Below, in pieces: positions 63,934 through 64,000 of a stretch of DNA of 64,000 nt (the first letter of the stretch is position 1; every line of letters begins with the position of its first letter). A model generated the notes under the pieces. The model was not told the origin of the DNA and searched no databases. It saw only the letters and a program-made list of their open reading frames with translations. Both the position numbers and the translations under genes were made by a program. Source of the stretch: Phoenix dactylifera (lineage: Eukaryota; Streptophyta; Magnoliopsida; Arecales; Arecaceae); the NCBI RefSeq assembly GCF_009389715.1, contig NC_052399.1, positions 28,281,146-28,345,145 of the forward strand, given 5' to 3'.

Positions 63934-64000
63934 GTGAGCTGTTCTGATTTTATGACATGCGAACATTTGAATTAAGTTGTTTTATATTTTGAATGAACTG

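Overview
This is nuclear DNA of a flowering plant. Genes are split by many GT-AG introns, there are no bacterial-style operons, and the spaces between genes are AT-rich and full of decayed transposons. The gene families (class XI myosin, RLCK-VII kinase, cytosolic O-acetylserine lyase, a chloroplast-lumen Psb27 protein, XRN4-type exonuclease) are all plant families. The style of the LINE and LTR remnants suggests a monocot, possibly a palm, but that is an impression and not a demonstration.

Layout. (1) 1-4557, plus strand: the 3' half of a receptor-like cytoplasmic kinase gene. Its C-lobe exons are intact, but what looks like the preceding exon is decayed. (2) 4558-9469: intergenic, with a truncated MITE, a 145-bp tandem repeat and a LINE RNase H remnant. 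(3) 9470-20836, minus strand: a complete class XI myosin heavy chain gene. I resolved 40 coding exons and 39 GT-AG introns, giving an open frame of 1,559 residues (motor, six IQ motifs, coiled coil, DIL-type globular tail). (4) 21.1-29.3 kb: intergenic, with a complete MITE a few hundred bases upstream of the myosin start, and gypsy and copia remnants. (5) 29287-about 40.2 kb, minus strand: a complete cytosolic cysteine synthase (O-acetylserine(thiol)lyase) gene with ten coding exons, 325 residues and a leader intron. Its long introns hold two hAT-like elements. (6) 40.3-49.1 kb: intergenic, with a 258-bp tandem duplication and a 2.3-kb element with long inverted terminal repeats that carries exon-like segments and a nested solo LTR. 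(7) 49139-55369, plus strand: a Psb27-H2/LPA19-like lumenal photosystem II assembly factor in three exons. Its 5.5-kb intron holds a three-LTR TRIM element and a 5'-truncated LINE, both with target-site duplications. (8) 55.4-61.1 kb: a solo LTR with target-site duplication, then AT-rich sequence. (9) 61260 to the window end, plus strand: the first two coding exons of an XRN4-type 5'-3' exoribonuclease gene, with a TATA box.

The genes do not form a pathway; this is an ordinary gene neighbourhood. The most interesting material is in the mobile DNA: the candidate gene-capturing inverted-repeat element at 41.9-44.2 kb, the three-LTR TRIM at 50.2-51.0 kb, and the foldback hAT-like element at 35.2 kb. 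No clearly new biological system was recognised. No tRNA, rRNA or CRISPR array was recognised by eye.
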